Source: Medakamo hakoo (lineage: Eukaryota; Chlorophyta; Trebouxiophyceae; Coccomyxaceae). Taken from it: 64,000 nucleotides of DNA. Location of the stretch: contig CP089455.1 in NCBI GenBank assembly GCA_026636295.1, forward strand, positions 434,001-498,000. Reading direction: 5' to 3'. Below the pieces are notes generated by a model. That model was not told where the DNA came from. It searched no databases and was given only the letters and a program-made list of their open reading frames with translations. The position numbers were made by a program, and so were the translations under genes. Below are positions 41,229 through 49,746 of this stretch, one piece after another (within the stretch, counting starts at the first letter, position 1; every line of letters starts with the position of its first letter).

Positions 41229-43148
41229 ATGCTCCGCTCCGCCGGCCTGCTGCGCCCGGGCGCGCCGGCCGCGGCTGTGCAAGCGCGTGGCAACGCGGCC
41301 ACGCTCGGCGCTGCCCGCCCTCCGCTCGCCCCACGCCGCGCCGCCGCCTGCCCTCCACCCTTCGCCAAACGCGATGGCGGCGACATGGACCCAGACGCCA
41401 AGGCCGCGCGCAAAGCCGCCAAAGCGGCGGCCAAGGTAAGGGAGAGTGGGACGGCGAATTCTCTCTGTTCGCCCTCGCGCCACCTCTCGCGCCACCTCGG
41501 CGCTCAACCTCCGACTCTCTCAAACAACGACCAGGCTGCCGCCAAGCGCGACAAGGAGGCCGCGCGGGCGTCCATGATGGCAGGTGGAGACGAGCACGAG
41601 GCCTCGCTGGAGTCCGTGACGCCGACTGCCCGGGCGACGGGCGGCCCACCGCCGCCCGTCCACCACCCCCAGACGATCGTTGTCACGGACGAAGCCTCCA
41701 CCGCCGCCGCTGCGGCCGCCTTGGCCGCCCGGGAAGCCGCGCTGTGGGACCGGGCCGACGCGCTGTGGGCCCGGGAAATGGCGCGGTGGGATGAGGAGCG
41801 GGCCGCCTGGGCGGCCCGGGAGGCCGCCTTGCTGGCCGCGCTCGCGGCGTCGCAGGCCGAGGTGGGCAGGCTGGCGGGCGTTTTGGCGGACGGGCAGCAG
41901 GCGGCGAGCGCCGCCCTGCCCCAGCCGGCAGCGCAAGCTGCTCCAGCTGCTGCTCCAGCTGCTGCTCCCGCGCCGGCTTCACCCGCGCCTCCGCCGCCAC
42001 CCGCTTCCGCCGCCCCGTCCACCACTCCTTCCTCGTCCACCACCCCTCCCTCGTTCGCCGACCATCTGGCCGCCGCCGTCGCGGCCGCCCAGGGCGGGGC
42101 CGACGTCCTGGCCGACGAGTTTGGTGGGCACGGTGGCTTGCTCAACGGGCGGGCAGGCGGCGAGCCGGTCGCGCCGGCGACGCCGACGGCGTCCGCCTCC
42201 CCACCTCCACCACCACCACCCTCTTCCCCGCCCTCGCCCGCCCCCCTCCCCGCGGAGCACGCACCACCCGTCAAGCCGCCCACCTTAGTCGAAGGCGCGG
42301 ACGACCTGTTCTGGGTCAACGCCTTGCAAACCGCTCTGGCGGGAGCCGCCTTTCATTGCGGCGACGACGAGGCCGAAGACTTTTTCTTTGGGCCCGGCAC
42401 GCGCAACGCCCTCCTCACCTTCCAGGCCTGCTCCGGCCTGCCCGAGACGGGCGTGTGCGATGACGCGACGTGGGTGGCGCTGTTGGGTGAAGACGGCTTG
42501 GCTGCCTTGCGCCCGCCCACGCCCGAAGAAGAAGCGGCCGCGGACGACGCGCTGAGCGCGGCGGTGGGCGTGGGCAAAGCGGCCGCACCACCCCCGCCGG
42601 TTGTGCCGCCGAAAGGCTCGGCCGGCCCGGTAATCGAGACCTGGTCGACGACGACGACCACCACCACGGTGGCGGACGTGGAAGATGCGGCCCACCACCA
42701 CCACACGGTCGTGCGCGTGGAGGAAGAGTCGGTGAGCGGGAGCGCGGTCGTTGCGCCTGCCAAAAACGACGACCCGCCGCGCACGGCCTGGCCCATCCTG
42801 CGGGAAGGCGACGGCGGCCGGCCCGTTCACGAGCTGCACGTCGCCCTCAACGCGGCCGGGTTCTACTGCGGCGAGGACGACGAGCAGTGGTGGCAGTTTG
42901 GCGACTCCACCTACTCGGCGCTCGTCACGTTCCAGGCCTGCTCGTCCCTCCCTGAATCGGGCGTGGTCGACGAAAGGACGTGGCTGGCGCTGCTGGGCCC
43001 GGACGCGACGCCCGCTGACGGTGCAGCCTTATCCGCCGGCGACACGACGGACGACGACATGCTGGGCGGCCACCACGAGGGCATGGTGTATCTAGTCGGC
43101 GAGCAGCGGTGGGAGCGGCGGATCAGCACGACCGAGACGGACACGTGA
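41229..43148 (+). CDS. Plastid-targeted protein with coiled coil and two PG-binding-like domains (pTAC5-like)
   Basis: Exons 41229-41435 and 41535-43148 (donor GTAAGG, phase 0) give 606 residues. The N-terminus MLRSAGLLRPGAPAAAVQARGN is transit-like. A charged Ala/Glu/Arg/Trp helix (ALWDRADALWAREMARWDEERAAW...) predicts a coiled coil, followed by a long Pro/Ala/Ser linker. Two peptidoglycan-binding-1-like folds end it: WVNALQTALAGAAFHCGDD...TFQACSGLPETGVCDDATWVALLG and ELHVALNAAGFYCGEDD...TFQACSSLPESGVVDERTWLALLG. Plants carry this TFQACSGLPETG-type domain in plastid proteins such as pTAC5. Function here is inferred to be plastid structural or nucleoid-related; a role in plastid peptidoglycan is possible but unproven. 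The two domains are about 125 residues apart and clearly duplicated. Confidence 0.72.
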   Translation: MLRSAGLLRPGAPAAAVQARGNAATLGAARPPLAPRRAAACPPPFAKRDGGDMDPDAKAARKAAKAAAKVRESGTANSLCSPSRHLSRHLGAQPPTLSNNDQAAAKRDKEAARASMMAGGDEHEASLESVTPTARATGGPPPPVHHPQTIVVTDEASTAAAAAALAAREAALWDRADALWAREMARWDEERAAWAAREAALLAALAASQAEVGRLAGVLADGQQAASAALPQPAAQAAPAAAPAAAPAPASPAPPPPPASAAPSTTPSSSTTPPSFADHLAAAVAAAQGGADVLADEFGGHGGLLNGRAGGEPVAPATPTASASPPPPPPPSSPPSPAPLPAEHAPPVKPPTLVEGADDLFWVNALQTALAGAAFHCGDDEAEDFFFGPGTRNALLTFQACSGLPETGVCDDATWVALLGEDGLAALRPPTPEEEAAADDALSAAVGVGKAAAPPPPVVPPKGSAGPVIETWSTTTTTTTVADVEDAAHHHHTVVRVEEESVSGSAVVAPAKNDDPPRTAWPILREGDGGRPVHELHVALNAAGFYCGEDDEQWWQFGDSTYSALVTFQACSSLPESGVVDERTWLALLGPDATPADGAALSAGDTTDDDMLGGHHEGMVYLVGEQRWERRISTTETDT

Positions 43149-43332
43149 CAAAAATGGGATGGATGGATGGACGGGATAGCGTGATTTGTTGATCGTTTTT
43201 TTTTTTTTTCGTTAGGGAGTCGTCTCTTTGTCTCCTACACACACGCACACACACGCGTCCGCGTCCCCTCCTCTCTCTCAGGCAAGAAATAACAAACAAG
43301 GCAGGCGAAAACTCTCTCCATCCATCCATCTC

Positions 43333-44388
43333 TCAAGCCGACTCGACCGCGCCCGGGCGGATGAGCACTTGGCCCGGGTGCCGCCGCGCCTCCACTGCCA
43401 CTCCAGGCGGGCACAGCCCCACGGACGCGCACGTCCCCGGCACCAGGTACTCCCGCAGCGTCTCAAAGGCCGCCGGGCCGTACGATTCGACGTCACTGAC
43501 ACACGCGTCAGCCATCGTGCGCAGCGACCCGCACAGTTTGGCCGCGTACGCCAGGACCTGGCGCTGCGTGGCCGGGTCGTTGACGGCGCCGGCGGCCTGG
43601 GCGATGATGGCCTTGCACGTGTCGCAGGTGGAGGCGTCGTTGACGAGAGGGGGAGAGGAGGACGAGCGGCGCGGGATGGTGGCGGCGGGCTGCGCAACCT
43701 CCACCACCGCCCCGTCCGGGGTCTTCGGGCACGCGCCCAGGATGTCGCACAGCTTGTTGGGGTCGATGTCGTCCGCAATGGCAAAGATCTTCGGCGCGGT
43801 CTGGGCCACGTACGCGTTGCACGCGTCCGACACGTCGGGCGGCATGGCCGCGCACACGGTCCGTGCCTTGGCCAAGACGGCCGCCTGGTTTTCCGGGTCC
43901 TCCAGCTGGAGCTTGACGTTGTTGACAGCCAGGCGGCACATGGGGCAGGGCACGCCCGTGAGCTGCGGCTGCGTTTTTTGAGAGGCGGCGCCGTCCTCGC
44001 GGAGGAGTGACACGGGCGCGGCCGTCAGGCGGGCGGCGGGGGTGGATGGAGAGAACGACACAGACGGCGAGCAGAACCCCGCCGACCCGCACGCCTCCTT
44101 AGCGTCGAACGACAGCAAGGCCGCAATGGCGGGCGGCACGTACTCCCGGGCCGCGTCTTTGCACGCGGCCGCCTGGGCGGCCGGCAGGATGCCGCACGCG
44201 TCGTCTTCGATGAGACGCATCAGCGCTTTTTGGTTGGCCGGGTCGGCCATGTAGGACTGGGCGCCGTCCCACGCCCACTCGCACAGCTGGCACAGGCTGG
44301 TCGGGTCGTCGGTCAGAGTGGGAGAGGCATTGGACGCCGTGGCGAGCAGGGTGACGGCGGCCGCGGCGGCGGCCAGGAGGCGGGGCAT
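43333..44388 (-). CDS. Secreted protein with three saposin B-type domains
   Basis: Single exon, 351 residues. Signal peptide MPRLLAAAAAAVTLLATASNA. Three Cys-patterned helical modules follow at about 32-110 (CQLCEWAWDGAQSYM...ACGILPAAQAAAC...C), 148-225 (CPMCRLAVNNVKLQLEDPENQ...VCAAMPPDVSDAC...LC) and 262-335 (CDTCKAIIAQAAGAV...LCGSLRTMADAC...C). Each has the six-Cys saposin spacing. Saposin-fold proteins bind lipids or membranes in secretory or vacuolar compartments. No protease or lipase domain is fused. It converges with the PG-binding-like gene. Confidence 0.85.
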   Translation of the reverse strand: MPRLLAAAAAAVTLLATASNASPTLTDDPTSLCQLCEWAWDGAQSYMADPANQKALMRLIEDDACGILPAAQAAACKDAAREYVPPAIAALLSFDAKEACGSAGFCSPSVSFSPSTPAARLTAAPVSLLREDGAASQKTQPQLTGVPCPMCRLAVNNVKLQLEDPENQAAVLAKARTVCAAMPPDVSDACNAYVAQTAPKIFAIADDIDPNKLCDILGACPKTPDGAVVEVAQPAATIPRRSSSSPPLVNDASTCDTCKAIIAQAAGAVNDPATQRQVLAYAAKLCGSLRTMADACVSDVESYGPAAFETLREYLVPGTCASVGLCPPGVAVEARRHPGQVLIRPGAVESA

Positions 44389-44825
44389 GGTGTTGGTGCT
44401 GCTGGGTTCTTCGGGGATGGGGAGGGAGAGGGAGCGAGGGCATGAGAGCGCGTCAAACACACGGAAGGTCGCCCAGGGCTTTCCGCTTGCGGGCACGCCC
44501 ACGCGCGTCACGGCTGGGAGGCGAGCTCTTCCGCGCGCCCGCCCACCGTGGCGACAGGCCGTGTGCCCCTTGGAAAGGCCCGCGGGCGTGGGCGAAAGGA
44601 GACAGCGCCTCGCATCGGAAGGGCGAGCGCCCTCCGTCACAGAGAACCCGCACACCCTGCCCCACGCACCTCAGCTGCGGGCGTGCTGGACCGAGCACGT
44701 GTGCGTGTGCGCAGGTGGGAGCACGCGAGCGCGGCGCTGCCTTTGTGCGTCGCGGAAAGCAAGAGAAATCAAAGGTCTGGGCTTGTGCGCTTCGTTTTCC
44801 ACAACCCTCCCTCCACCTCTCTCCC
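44389..44825. other. Gene-free stretch between two leftward genes
   Basis: 437 bp downstream of the Dug fusion stop and upstream of the saposin gene. It should hold the saposin promoter and the Dug 3' UTR. No motif or ORF I would defend. Confidence 0.4.
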
Positions 44826-47800
44826 TCACTTGGTCGCCGCACACCCGCCGTCCGCGCACCCGCCCGCCGCCACCTCCTGCAACAGCCGCCGAATCACATT
44901 CTTGCCGTGCATGAGGTTGGCCCGCTTCAGCCGCTCATTCGCCAAATGGCACCCGTCCGACGCCTGGCCGAAAGGGAGGAGCAGGGCGGGGGCGCCCAGC
45001 AGCTGCTCCAGCGCCGAGGCGACCGGCATGGTCCCGCCCTCCCGCACAAACAGCGGGTTGGCGCCCCACTCGGCGGCGAGCACACGCTCGGCCAGCTGGA
45101 AGTACGGCGCGCCCGGGTCGGCCTCCCACCAGTCGCCCACGGACCGCACGCGGACGGTGCAGGTGTTGGGCGACTTCAACCCGCCAAACACGGCCGACAC
45201 GTGCGCTTTGAGCGCGCCGATGAGGACGCCCGGGTCCTGGTCGGGCACGTACCGGATGGACACGTTGCCGACGGCGGTGCGCGGGATGACGGAGAAGCGG
45301 GTGGGGCCGAACCGGTAGTGCGGGTCTTCCGTGGCCGAGCCGGCCGGCGCGGCCGGGTCGTCGTCCGAGGCGTGGGCGCAGCCCGCGCCCCTCCCACCCC
45401 CGCCGCCACCGCCTCCGCCCACCGCGGCCGCGTCGTCCCCGACCCGCACGTCGCACACGGACAGCGTCGGTTCGCACCACCGCGCCCGCAGGACGTCCGA
45501 GGCGGTGAGACCCGCGGCGGCGGAGGGCGGGAGGCCCAGGGCAGCCGCGTAGGCGGACACCGAGAATTCGGCCGACCCGGCCAGCCTCGCGAGCGCGGGC
45601 TCGAGCATCCCGGGCCGGACGCCGTCGTAAAAGCCGGGGACGGCCACTTTGCCGCGCCCGCCGCCCGGACCGACGAGCGAGGCCAGGACTTTCGCCAGGT
45701 CGGCCAAAGGCTCGGCCAGCACGCCGCCGTCGTTGCCAGAGTGCAAGTCCTTGGGCGGGCCCCGCACCTCGATGCTCGCCGCAATCATGCCGCGCATGCC
45801 GTACGTCAGGCACGGCACGGCCTCGCCCACCCACAGCGTGTTGGAGATGATGATCAGGGACGTGCCCGCAAACCAGTGCGCGTTGGCCGCCACCGCCTCA
45901 CGGAAACCGCCCGACCCGTTCTCTTCCTCGCCCTCAAAGACGAAGGCCACGTTCACGCCCGGGCCGCCGGGCGGCAGGGGCGTGTTCGCGCCACCGCCGT
46001 TGGCCGTGCGCGGTGAAGCAGCAGCCGCGGACGGCGTGGCCGCTGCCGCCGTGTCTTGCGGCGGCTGAGGCGCGACAGCCGCGTCGGCCAACATCTCTTT
46101 CACCGCGTACAGGAACGCGAGGATGGGGCCCTTGTTGTCCGACGTGCCCCGGCCGTACAGGTAGCCGTCCACGGACGTGAGGGAGAACGGGTCGGTCACC
46201 CACTCCCGCTCCATGGCGGGCTGGACGTCGTAGTGGCCGTAGAACGTCACCGTCGGCGCGGCAGGGTTGCGGCCGATGCGGCCCAACACGACCGGGTTGC
46301 GGGCCTCGTCGGTCGGGTCGCGGACAAGCTTGATTTCGGCACCCATGCCCTCCAGCAGCCCGGCGAGGAACTTTGCACCACGGAAACAGGCTTCCCGTGC
46401 GGTAGGGTCTGCCGACACGGTGCGCAAGCGCACAAAATCGCGCAGCGCCCGCTCCAGGTCCGCGTCCAGGCAGGTGGGGCCCGTCTTGACGGGCGGGAGG
46501 GCGGCTGGGGACGGAGCGGCAGCGGCAGCGGCGGCCGCGGGCGGCGGGCCGGGCGGTAGGCCGCGCGGGCGCTTGGGCGGAGGGGTGGTTGTCGCGGCCG
46601 CCGCGCCCGCCGCCCCGCCGCCGTCCCAGCCGCCCGCGTACCCGGGCCCGGCGTCCACCTCCCAGATGCGGAGCTGGCCGTCGGCAGACCCGGCCAAGAC
46701 CAGGTCGGGCCGCTGTTCGACGCACAGGTAAGGCAGGCCGGCCGTGGCGGGCGTGGACGGCGAGGTGGGGAGGGCGGCCGCCAACACCCTCAAGCACGAC
46801 CACCCTTCCGCCGTCCACACGCGCACCGTCCCGTCCGCGGACGCGGACGCGAATAGGGCAGCCGGGTGCAGGCCGGGCAAGGAAGACATGGACTCACGCC
46901 GCGTCAGAGGGGGTGCGCCACCGCCGCCGCCGCCGGGCGAGAGGAGCGCCCCCGCCCCCGCGCCCCACCCAGACACGCCGCCGCCGTCGGCCGGCGCGAT
47001 GCCCGCCAGGGCCAGCACGTCGTCCTGGTGGCCGACGAGCGTGTGGCGACACAGGCAGGCTTCCACGTCCCACACCCGGATGATGTTGTCGCGGCCCCCG
47101 CTGAGCAGCGCGCCGCCCAGGGCGTACAGGGAGAGGACGGAGCCGCGGTGGCCGCGGAGGACGCCGACGGGCGCGAGGCTGCCCTCCGCCCACACGCGAA
47201 TCGTCGCGTCGCCGCCGGCCGAACAGACGTACCCGCCCACGATGGCCAGGGAGCAGACGGCAGAACAGTGGCCCGCGTCCGGTGGGGTGACGGCCGTGGG
47301 AGCGGCCGCGTCGACGGTGGGGAGTGGCGGGCGTGTGCCGTTGCCTTCAGGCTGCCCGGTCGCGGCCGCGTCCAGCAGCGCCCGCGTGTCGGGCCCGCCA
47401 AACGCGCGGACGGCCGTGTCCTGGCCCGCCACGTACACGGTGCCATCCCCACCGACCGCCAGAGCAAAGATGGAGCCGGACGTGGCGGGCAGCGCAAAGG
47501 CGTGGACGGTCTGCCAGGTGCGCAGGTCGGTCACGCGCACGCACCGCCCGCCGGCCGAGAACAGGAGGTGGCCGGCCACCCACAGGCGCTGGACGGGGCG
47601 GGTGTGGCCCGTGAGGGTGCGCACGCACGTGAAAGCCGCCAGGTCCCACACTTTGACCGTGCGGTCGACGGACCCCGAAAACGCCAGGTGGCCGCGCTGG
47701 GTGAGGCACAGGACCGCGCCGGCGTGGCCCGTCATGCGGTGGTCCTGCGTGTGGGTGGGCACGTGCCCGCCGGGCCCGCCGCCGCCGCCGCCGCCGCGGG

Positions 47801-49214
47801 CCGTCAGGGGCGTGTGCAGGGCGGCGGCCGCGTCCAAGTCGCCGCCCACGTCGGAGAACGTGGAGTGGGACCGCCGGCGTGGCAGGCGGGCGGGCTGGCG
47901 GTGGGCGTGGCCGTGGTCGCCGTTGGCCGCGCCACCGCCTCCACCGCCCCGGCCTCCGTCCGGCCGGAACGGCCGCGCCACGACCTCCGCCGCGCCCGTC
48001 ACGGCCTCCAGGCACGCCGCCACGTCCTCCGCCCGCGTCCGCACCCCACCAGCCGGCATGAGGACGGGCGAGGCGGGCGCGGTCGCGGCCGCGGCGGGGC
48101 CGAGCGGCGCGAGCATGATGTTCACAAACGCGCCCTTTTCCCGGCTCATCACGACCGCGGTGTTGCGCGGCACGGCCACCCAGTCCCCTCCCGACCGGGT
48201 GATGGGTTCCGAGGCGATGAGGGCGGTGCGTGACCCGGACTCGGCGTACGACAGAGTGTACTCGCCTTCGTGTGCGATGGAGGAGGTTTTCACGGCCAGG
48301 CCGCCGACGGCCGCCGCCGCCACTGCGGCGGTGGATGGAGACGCCGGCCCGTCGTCGTCGTCGCCGTCGTCGCAGGGCGCGGCCGCCGCCACGGCCGTCG
48401 GCGTCCTCGCGAAGCCACCATCGCCTGCCGTGCTGGCACGCACGCCTCCACCACCGCACCGGCGGTGGAACGTCGCGCCTTCCGCGTAGTACAGCGACGC
48501 CGGCTCCTCGCCGTCCGGGTTGTCGGGCGCGGTCACGTAGCGGGTCGCGACGAGCGTGTCGCCGTCCGCGACGCAGAAGTTCAGCAGGCTCACCTCGCGC
48601 ACGCCCGCCGCGGCTTGCGCGGCCGCAATGGTGGCAAGCGTGGCTTGCAGGGCGGACAGCAGCACGGCCGGCGGGTGGCGCGACTCCAGGTCGGGCAAGT
48701 GGTGGAGGAAGACGGCAAACGCGACGGCGCTGTCAGAGTGGAACGACTGCACCGCGTCGTACGCGGCGTCCGACAAACCCGCTACGAGCGCCCGGCGCAC
48801 GGCCATGAAGCCGCCGACGACGCCGTTGTGCATCCACAGGTACCGCCCGTGCGCGAAAGGGTGGCAATTTTGTTCGTTGACGGCCATGCCGGGCATGGCC
48901 GCGCGGACGTGCGCAAACACCAGGGGGGACGCGATTTTGCGGGCCAGCCGCCCCAGGTTTTCGTTGTTCCAGGCGGGCGTGACGGACGTGAACACGCAGG
49001 GCGTGGGATCGTCCCCGCGGTCCCGGTCCGCCGCAAACCAGCCGATGCCAAAGCCGTCGCCGTTCAGGTTGCCGTGGGCCAGGTGGGCGGGCAGGCCCGG
49101 CTCGACGCGGCGCTCGCGCGCGTCGTACGATTGCTTGATGATCGACCGGTCCGGCCACAGGACGACGTCGGCCATGAGGACGGGCGGACCCATGTAGGCG
49201 AGGAGGCGGCACAT
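44826..49214 (-). CDS. Dug3-WD40-Dug2 fusion, glutathione-degrading amidotransferase
   Basis: One 4.4-kb exon, 1462 residues. I chose the ATG at 49214 so that Cys2 (MCRLLAYMG) becomes the N-terminal nucleophile of a class II glutamine amidotransferase. Residues 1-380 follow yeast Dug3: GDGFGIGWF, TPAWNNENLGRLA, LVFAHVRAAMPGMAVNEQNCHPF, MHNGVVGGF, LLNF.VADGDTLVATRY and ASEPITRSGGDWVAVPRN. About 480-860 are WD40 repeats (SGSVDRTVKVWD, SAGGDATIRVWA, SGGRDNIIRVWD). From about 910 an M20-type domain follows Dug2: YGHYDVQP (994), GRGTSDNKGP, EGEEENGSGG (1090), DLHSGNDGG (1154) and SDGCHLANE (1418). In yeast Dug2 (WD40 plus M20) and Dug3 are separate and together cleave the gamma-Glu bond of glutathione. 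Here all parts sit in one chain, Dug3 first. Likely cytosolic. Confidence 0.9.
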   Translation of the reverse strand: MCRLLAYMGPPVLMADVVLWPDRSIIKQSYDARERRVEPGLPAHLAHGNLNGDGFGIGWFAADRDRGDDPTPCVFTSVTPAWNNENLGRLARKIASPLVFAHVRAAMPGMAVNEQNCHPFAHGRYLWMHNGVVGGFMAVRRALVAGLSDAAYDAVQSFHSDSAVAFAVFLHHLPDLESRHPPAVLLSALQATLATIAAAQAAAGVREVSLLNFCVADGDTLVATRYVTAPDNPDGEEPASLYYAEGATFHRRCGGGGVRASTAGDGGFARTPTAVAAAAPCDDGDDDDGPASPSTAAVAAAAVGGLAVKTSSIAHEGEYTLSYAESGSRTALIASEPITRSGGDWVAVPRNTAVVMSREKGAFVNIMLAPLGPAAAATAPASPVLMPAGGVRTRAEDVAACLEAVTGAAEVVARPFRPDGGRGGGGGGAANGDHGHAHRQPARLPRRRSHSTFSDVGGDLDAAAALHTPLTARGGGGGGGPGGHVPTHTQDHRMTGHAGAVLCLTQRGHLAFSGSVDRTVKVWDLAAFTCVRTLTGHTRPVQRLWVAGHLLFSAGGRCVRVTDLRTWQTVHAFALPATSGSIFALAVGGDGTVYVAGQDTAVRAFGGPDTRALLDAAATGQPEGNGTRPPLPTVDAAAPTAVTPPDAGHCSAVCSLAIVGGYVCSAGGDATIRVWAEGSLAPVGVLRGHRGSVLSLYALGGALLSGGRDNIIRVWDVEACLCRHTLVGHQDDVLALAGIAPADGGGVSGWGAGAGALLSPGGGGGGAPPLTRRESMSSLPGLHPAALFASASADGTVRVWTAEGWSCLRVLAAALPTSPSTPATAGLPYLCVEQRPDLVLAGSADGQLRIWEVDAGPGYAGGWDGGGAAGAAAATTTPPPKRPRGLPPGPPPAAAAAAAAPSPAALPPVKTGPTCLDADLERALRDFVRLRTVSADPTAREACFRGAKFLAGLLEGMGAEIKLVRDPTDEARNPVVLGRIGRNPAAPTVTFYGHYDVQPAMEREWVTDPFSLTSVDGYLYGRGTSDNKGPILAFLYAVKEMLADAAVAPQPPQDTAAAATPSAAAASPRTANGGGANTPLPPGGPGVNVAFVFEGEEENGSGGFREAVAANAHWFAGTSLIIISNTLWVGEAVPCLTYGMRGMIAASIEVRGPPKDLHSGNDGGVLAEPLADLAKVLASLVGPGGGRGKVAVPGFYDGVRPGMLEPALARLAGSAEFSVSAYAAALGLPPSAAAGLTASDVLRARWCEPTLSVCDVRVGDDAAAVGGGGGGGGGRGAGCAHASDDDPAAPAGSATEDPHYRFGPTRFSVIPRTAVGNVSIRYVPDQDPGVLIGALKAHVSAVFGGLKSPNTCTVRVRSVGDWWEADPGAPYFQLAERVLAAEWGANPLFVREGGTMPVASALEQLLGAPALLLPFGQASDGCHLANERLKRANLMHGKNVIRRLLQEVAAGGCADGGCAATK

Positions 49215-49746
49215 GGTTGCGGGTGCCCGGTCCGGACGTCCGGGCTCAGAAGGCTGCCGGGCACTGGCTGCGTTTGGCCGTGGGAAAGCGAGGGACGGAT
49301 GGGGAGGGCGGGTTGAGAGGGCGGCGCGTGGTGAGGGCGCACAGCAAGCGACGGCCAGTGCAGCACGTGCCACCTCTTCCACCCGCTCACCTTCACGCGC
49401 GGCTACAGGGGCGTCTGGGCTTGGTCAGCACCGGCGGTGTGCGGTGAACGGGCCGTGGTGCGGCGTGGAGACGCTCCCTTCTGGCTCAATGCCCGTCGGC
49501 GGCCCGCGCTCAGACGCGAGCCGAATTCGCGGCGCCCGCCCGTCTCCCGGGGACGAGGTCTGCACGGGCGGGATGCCGACAAATGGGCTTTCGCCGTGTG
49601 AAAGTGGCGGGAGCGGGGGCTCGCTGCCGGCAGCGGCGACGGCCTCTTTGCTCTCGCTTTGCGGCTATGAGAGCAGTCGCGACTGGGCTCGCAGCTCAGT
49701 CGTGCTCCATTTTTCTATTGCGCACGCTCGCATCAGTCTTCACGCG
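49215..49746. promoter_or_regulatory. Divergent promoter region, Dug fusion and HAT1
   Basis: 532 bp between divergent starts. The leftward frame stays open upstream of the Dug Met to about 49382, but the conserved Cys2 argues against using it. No TATA box or named element. Confidence 0.4.

Noticed and set aside
49215-49382. An upstream N-terminal extension of the Dug fusion
   Set aside because: It would bury the catalytic Cys2 that must be N-terminal in Ntn amidotransferases, so the later Met was chosen.
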